A stretch of DNA of 64,000 nucleotides, from the NCBI GenBank assembly GCA_017559185.1, contig JAFYSU010000027.1:1-64000 (forward strand), read 5' to 3'. The translations under genes were made by a program, and so were the position numbers. This DNA comes from Oscillospiraceae bacterium (lineage in GTDB: Bacteria; Bacillota; Clostridia; Oscillospirales; Ruminococcaceae). Under the pieces are notes generated by a model that did no database searches, was not told the origin of the DNA, and saw nothing but the letters and a program-made list of their open reading frames with translations. Each line of letters begins with the position of its first letter. Positions within the stretch are counted from its first letter, which is position 1. Below are positions 61,364 through 64,000 of this stretch, piece by piece.

Positions 61364-63070
61364 TTAAATGGAAAACTTGCCTTTAGTCAGTTTGTTAAGC
61401 AGAATGTTCATTGTCATAACAACAATGAGTATTGCGGAAGCCAGTGCCGAAGCTGTTTGCTGGCTGTGATAGGTTTGGTAGGTATAAAGCTCAACGCCAA
61501 GGGTTTTGGTGTCAGCAGAATACAACAGTGTAGACATTGTAAGTTCATAGAAGCAAGGCATGAAGATAAGGAACCAGCCTGCAACTATGGATGGCAAAAT
61601 CAAAGGAATAATAATGTCCTTAAATCTTCTTACCCAACCAGAACCGGATATTTGAGCAGCTTCTTCAAGCGATGGACTTATCTGCGAGAATGCCGAAACT
61701 ACGCTTCGCATACCCATGAGCATATACTTAATCATATATGCAATAACCATAATAGCCATTGTGTTGTAAATGTTAATGCCAAACTTACCGGACATTGTCA
61801 TAATCAAAGCCAAAGCAATAACTACGCTTGGGGTACCGGAACCAACTGTAATAAGGAAGTCCGGAATATGACGGCCTTTAACATTGGTGCGTTTGAGCAG
61901 GTAAGCCATAACGCAGGACACCAGCAAACCAAATGTAGCAGCAAGGAAAGCAGCTGTAATACTGTTTTGTGTGGAGGAAATAATTGCTTTTCTGGAGAAG
62001 ATGGTATTCCAATATTTAAAGGTCATGTTGTCAAGAGTAAGCGGTTTACCCATATTCATTGTAAAGGAAGTTGCGAATACGGTAGCAAAAGGAATAACTA
62101 CCACAACTATTGCAAACAGGGTAACGCCAAGAGTTGCAACCCAACGCCATTTGCCCAAGTCAACAATATTTGGACGAGTGGATTTACCGGAAACGGTAAT
62201 GTACTGGCGTTTCAAAGGAATATTGGAAACATAAAGAACAATAAGAGCCAATGCCATCAGGAATACCGCCAAAACGGTTGAGTCGGTAATACCTTCCTGA
62301 TTTCCTATGTATACATAATCTATAATGCGGGTGGTGACGGTGTGAATTTGTCCGGGAGCACCAACAATAGAAGGAATTCCGTAGCAAGAGATAGCTGCAA
62401 CAAATACAAGAAGTGCAGCTGCAACAATACTTGGCATCATCAATGGCAATGTAACGGTAAACAGTGTACGCAAAGGAGAAGCACCGGAGATGCGAGCAGC
62501 TTCTTCAAGCGAAGGGTCCATTTTTTCCATTGCACGGGAGATGGTAATGAATGCGTAAGGATAATAAAAGCTTGTAAGCACCCAAGTTAAGCCGCCAAGT
62601 GTATAAATGTTAAAAGGTGCCTCTGCAAGGTGGAAAAGGTCCATAAGGAATTTATTCAAAATACCTGCATTAGGGTTAAGCAGACGCAGCCATGCCATAG
62701 CACCAACATAAGGTGGAACCATGTATGTCATAACAAACAATGTGCGGAAGAAATTTTTGCCGTACATATTGGTGCGTCCTACCAGCCAAGCCAAAGGGAA
62801 TGCAATAAGCACACCAAAAATCATAGCGGCGCCGCCGGTAATGATTGTGTTTTTCAGCGCAGTCCAGTTGAGAGCATAGGAGTAAATACGAGCAAATGCT
62901 TCAAGAGAAAAATGACCTTCGGGAAAGAAGGAACGAACAAGCAAGTAAATCAGAGGAAGCACCTGAAATACAAGCAGGAAAGCAATGATTGCTATAATAA
63001 ATATCCATTTGGCGTCAAAGTGGAACGAACCTCTTTTCGTGGAAATCGCTGCGGATTTCTGAGAAGCCAA
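61364..63070 (-). CDS. Fused ABC permease, FbpB-like
   Basis: This 568-residue membrane protein has two permease domains in tandem, about 12 helices in all. Each half has an EAA loop: SLEEAARISGASPLRTLFTVTLPLM near 192 and SLEEAAQISGSGWVRRFKDIIIPLI near 480. This fused form is typical of FbpB (ferric ion) and related importers. The start is TTG 63070 with GGAG at nine bases. Confidence 0.92.
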   Translation of the reverse strand: MASQKSAAISTKRGSFHFDAKWIFIIAIIAFLLVFQVLPLIYLLVRSFFPEGHFSLEAFARIYSYALNWTALKNTIITGGAAMIFGVLIAFPLAWLVGRTNMYGKNFFRTLFVMTYMVPPYVGAMAWLRLLNPNAGILNKFLMDLFHLAEAPFNIYTLGGLTWVLTSFYYPYAFITISRAMEKMDPSLEEAARISGASPLRTLFTVTLPLMMPSIVAAALLVFVAAISCYGIPSIVGAPGQIHTVTTRIIDYVYIGNQEGITDSTVLAVFLMALALIVLYVSNIPLKRQYITVSGKSTRPNIVDLGKWRWVATLGVTLFAIVVVVIPFATVFATSFTMNMGKPLTLDNMTFKYWNTIFSRKAIISSTQNSITAAFLAATFGLLVSCVMAYLLKRTNVKGRHIPDFLITVGSGTPSVVIALALIMTMSGKFGINIYNTMAIMVIAYMIKYMLMGMRSVVSAFSQISPSLEEAAQISGSGWVRRFKDIIIPLILPSIVAGWFLIFMPCFYELTMSTLLYSADTKTLGVELYTYQTYHSQQTASALASAILIVVMTMNILLNKLTKGKFSI

Positions 63071-63135
63071 AACTGATCACTCCGTTTCAAAAGTATGAAA
63101 AAAATACAAAAAATGTAAAGCATGACTAAATAGGA

Positions 63136-63172
63136 GAAAAGGGACAGACCTTTAAAAGCTCTGCCCCCATCT
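63136..63172 (-). terminator. Leaky terminator between binding protein and permease
   Basis: On the minus strand GGGGCAGAGC pairs with GGTCTGTCCC (with G-T pairs) and is followed by TTTTCT. A partial terminator here would keep the binding protein in excess over the membrane parts. Confidence 0.6.
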
Positions 63173-63198
63173 CCGAAACTCACAGTAAAACGCTGTGA

Positions 63199-64000
63199 TT
63201 ATTTGGATTCAGGAATTGTTACATGTTCCTGGAACAATGTACGGATAGCATCTCTTTCCTGATAGCATTTATTCCAATCGATAGCAATGGAGTTAGCCAT
63301 GATTTCGGTAGTTGGAATTGCATCGTAAGGATTTCTTGCAAAATCGTTACGGGTGGAGTGCATCCAAGCGCTAACGATGTGGTTCTGACCTTCTTCAGAC
63401 AGGAACCAGTCGGTAATAGCCTGACAAGCAGCGGTGTTCTGGTTTGCGTTCCATTCATCGTTAACAGTTACGATTGTGGAAGGAATGCACAGAGTACCGT
63501 CGGTTGGGTAGATAACTTCCAGCATGGAGCCTTCTTCTTCTCTTTTCTTGAGAACGGATTCTTCAAGAATCATGATAACATCACATTCGCCGGTTTCCAG
63601 TTTGGTCAGAGCAACGGAGCCAGATTCAACAGCAACATTCTGGTTGCCGAGTGCTTCGAAGTATTCTTCACCGTAAAGGTCAAGCAGACCAACGATAGAA
63701 GCCATGGAAGTACCGGAAGTAAGTGGGTTACCCATGGAGATTTTGCCCTGTACAGCTGCGTTTTTAGCAAAGTCTTCAAAGCTGTTTGGAATAGCATCTT
63801 TGGAAACTTTTTCTGGGTTGTAAGCAAGAACCATGTTGCTCACGCGAACAGGATACCAGTAGCCTTCTGCATCGTAGTCAAAACGCAGGTTGCCAGCTTC
63901 TGGGGAAACATAAGCGTGAAGAACGCCTTTTTCTTTCAGTTCAAGGGAGTAAGCTGGTTCTGCAACCATCAGCATGTCGCAGCCCAGTTTGCCGGATTCC
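63199..64000 (-). CDS. Extracellular solute-binding protein of the ABC importer, partial
   Basis: The visible 267 codons are the C-terminal part; the gene continues past the window end, so the signal peptide is not seen. The segment contains family-typical stretches VLAYNPEKVSKDAIPNSFEDF, GNPLTSGTSMASIVGLLDLYG and an ALTKLETGECDVIMILEES pattern of class I binding proteins of the Fbp/2-aminoethylphosphonate type. With the fused permease it suggests an iron or related anion importer. The substrate is open. Confidence 0.85.
   Translation of the reverse strand, partial: ESGKLGCDMLMVAEPAYSLELKEKGVLHAYVSPEAGNLRFDYDAEGYWYPVRVSNMVLAYNPEKVSKDAIPNSFEDFAKNAAVQGKISMGNPLTSGTSMASIVGLLDLYGEEYFEALGNQNVAVESGSVALTKLETGECDVIMILEESVLKKREEEGSMLEVIYPTDGTLCIPSTIVTVNDEWNANQNTAACQAITDWFLSEEGQNHIVSAWMHSTRNDFARNPYDAIPTTEIMANSIAIDWNKCYQERDAIRTLFQEHVTIPESK

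Overview
The window is a piece of a chromosome from a low-GC, spore-forming anaerobe of the Firmicutes, most likely a gut clostridium. The evidence is a MurE with the meso-DAP motif DNPR, a GerQ/CwlJ-type germination pair, a PdaB-like deacetylase, a small-type SRP RNA in front of dnaX, and Firmicutes-style ribosome binding sites and promoters. Species cannot be named from the sequence alone.

Bases 1-5830 are an AT-rich accessory region that ends at the 3' side of a tRNA-Leu gene. It holds a three-gene GHKL-ATPase / STAS-like / membrane-protein module (159-2091), an Fst/par-like type I toxin-antitoxin locus (2275-2591), a ribbon-helix-helix regulator with three operator repeats facing a 35-residue ORF enclosed in an 18-bp inverted repeat (2655-3175), a DUF3846 protein, a VapBC pair, an orphan gene, and two structured RNAs side by side (about 4978-5168 and 5226-5730). 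The second RNA resembles the large ornate ROOL/GOLLD-type RNAs in size, complexity and setting.

Bases 5834-14205 hold tRNA-Leu(CAG), a DtxR/MntR regulator, a transglutaminase-like protein, a membrane diguanylate cyclase, an AI-2E-family permease, a chemotaxis receptor and a solo serine recombinase.

Bases 14483-29411 are the dcw cell-wall and division cluster: mraZ, rsmH, ftsL, class B PBP with PASTA domains, murE, murF, mraY, ftsW/spoVE, murG, murA, ftsQ/divIB, ftsZ. It lacks murD, murC, murB and ftsA. It is followed by a PLP aminotransferase, a 284-bp element closed by a 12-bp inverted repeat, pheA, the SRP RNA, dnaX, ybaB and recR.

Bases 35461-50487 hold a 2008-residue acidic surface protein, threonine aldolase, an ArsC/Spx-like protein, a small DUF1540 protein, gerQ-like, cwlJ-like, a cell-wall amidase, a DEAD-box helicase with a DbpA-type RNA-binding domain, a YmfI/FabG-like reductase and a Crp/Fnr regulator. 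A perfect 20-bp palindrome separates that regulator from a divergent flavoprotein reductase plus SDR operon (50729-53412).

The last part holds SppA, the PdaB-like deacetylase, an FMN-riboswitch-controlled ribD-ribE-ribBA-ribH operon, an unknown membrane-anchored protein, and an FbpABC-type ABC importer whose binding-protein gene runs off the window end.
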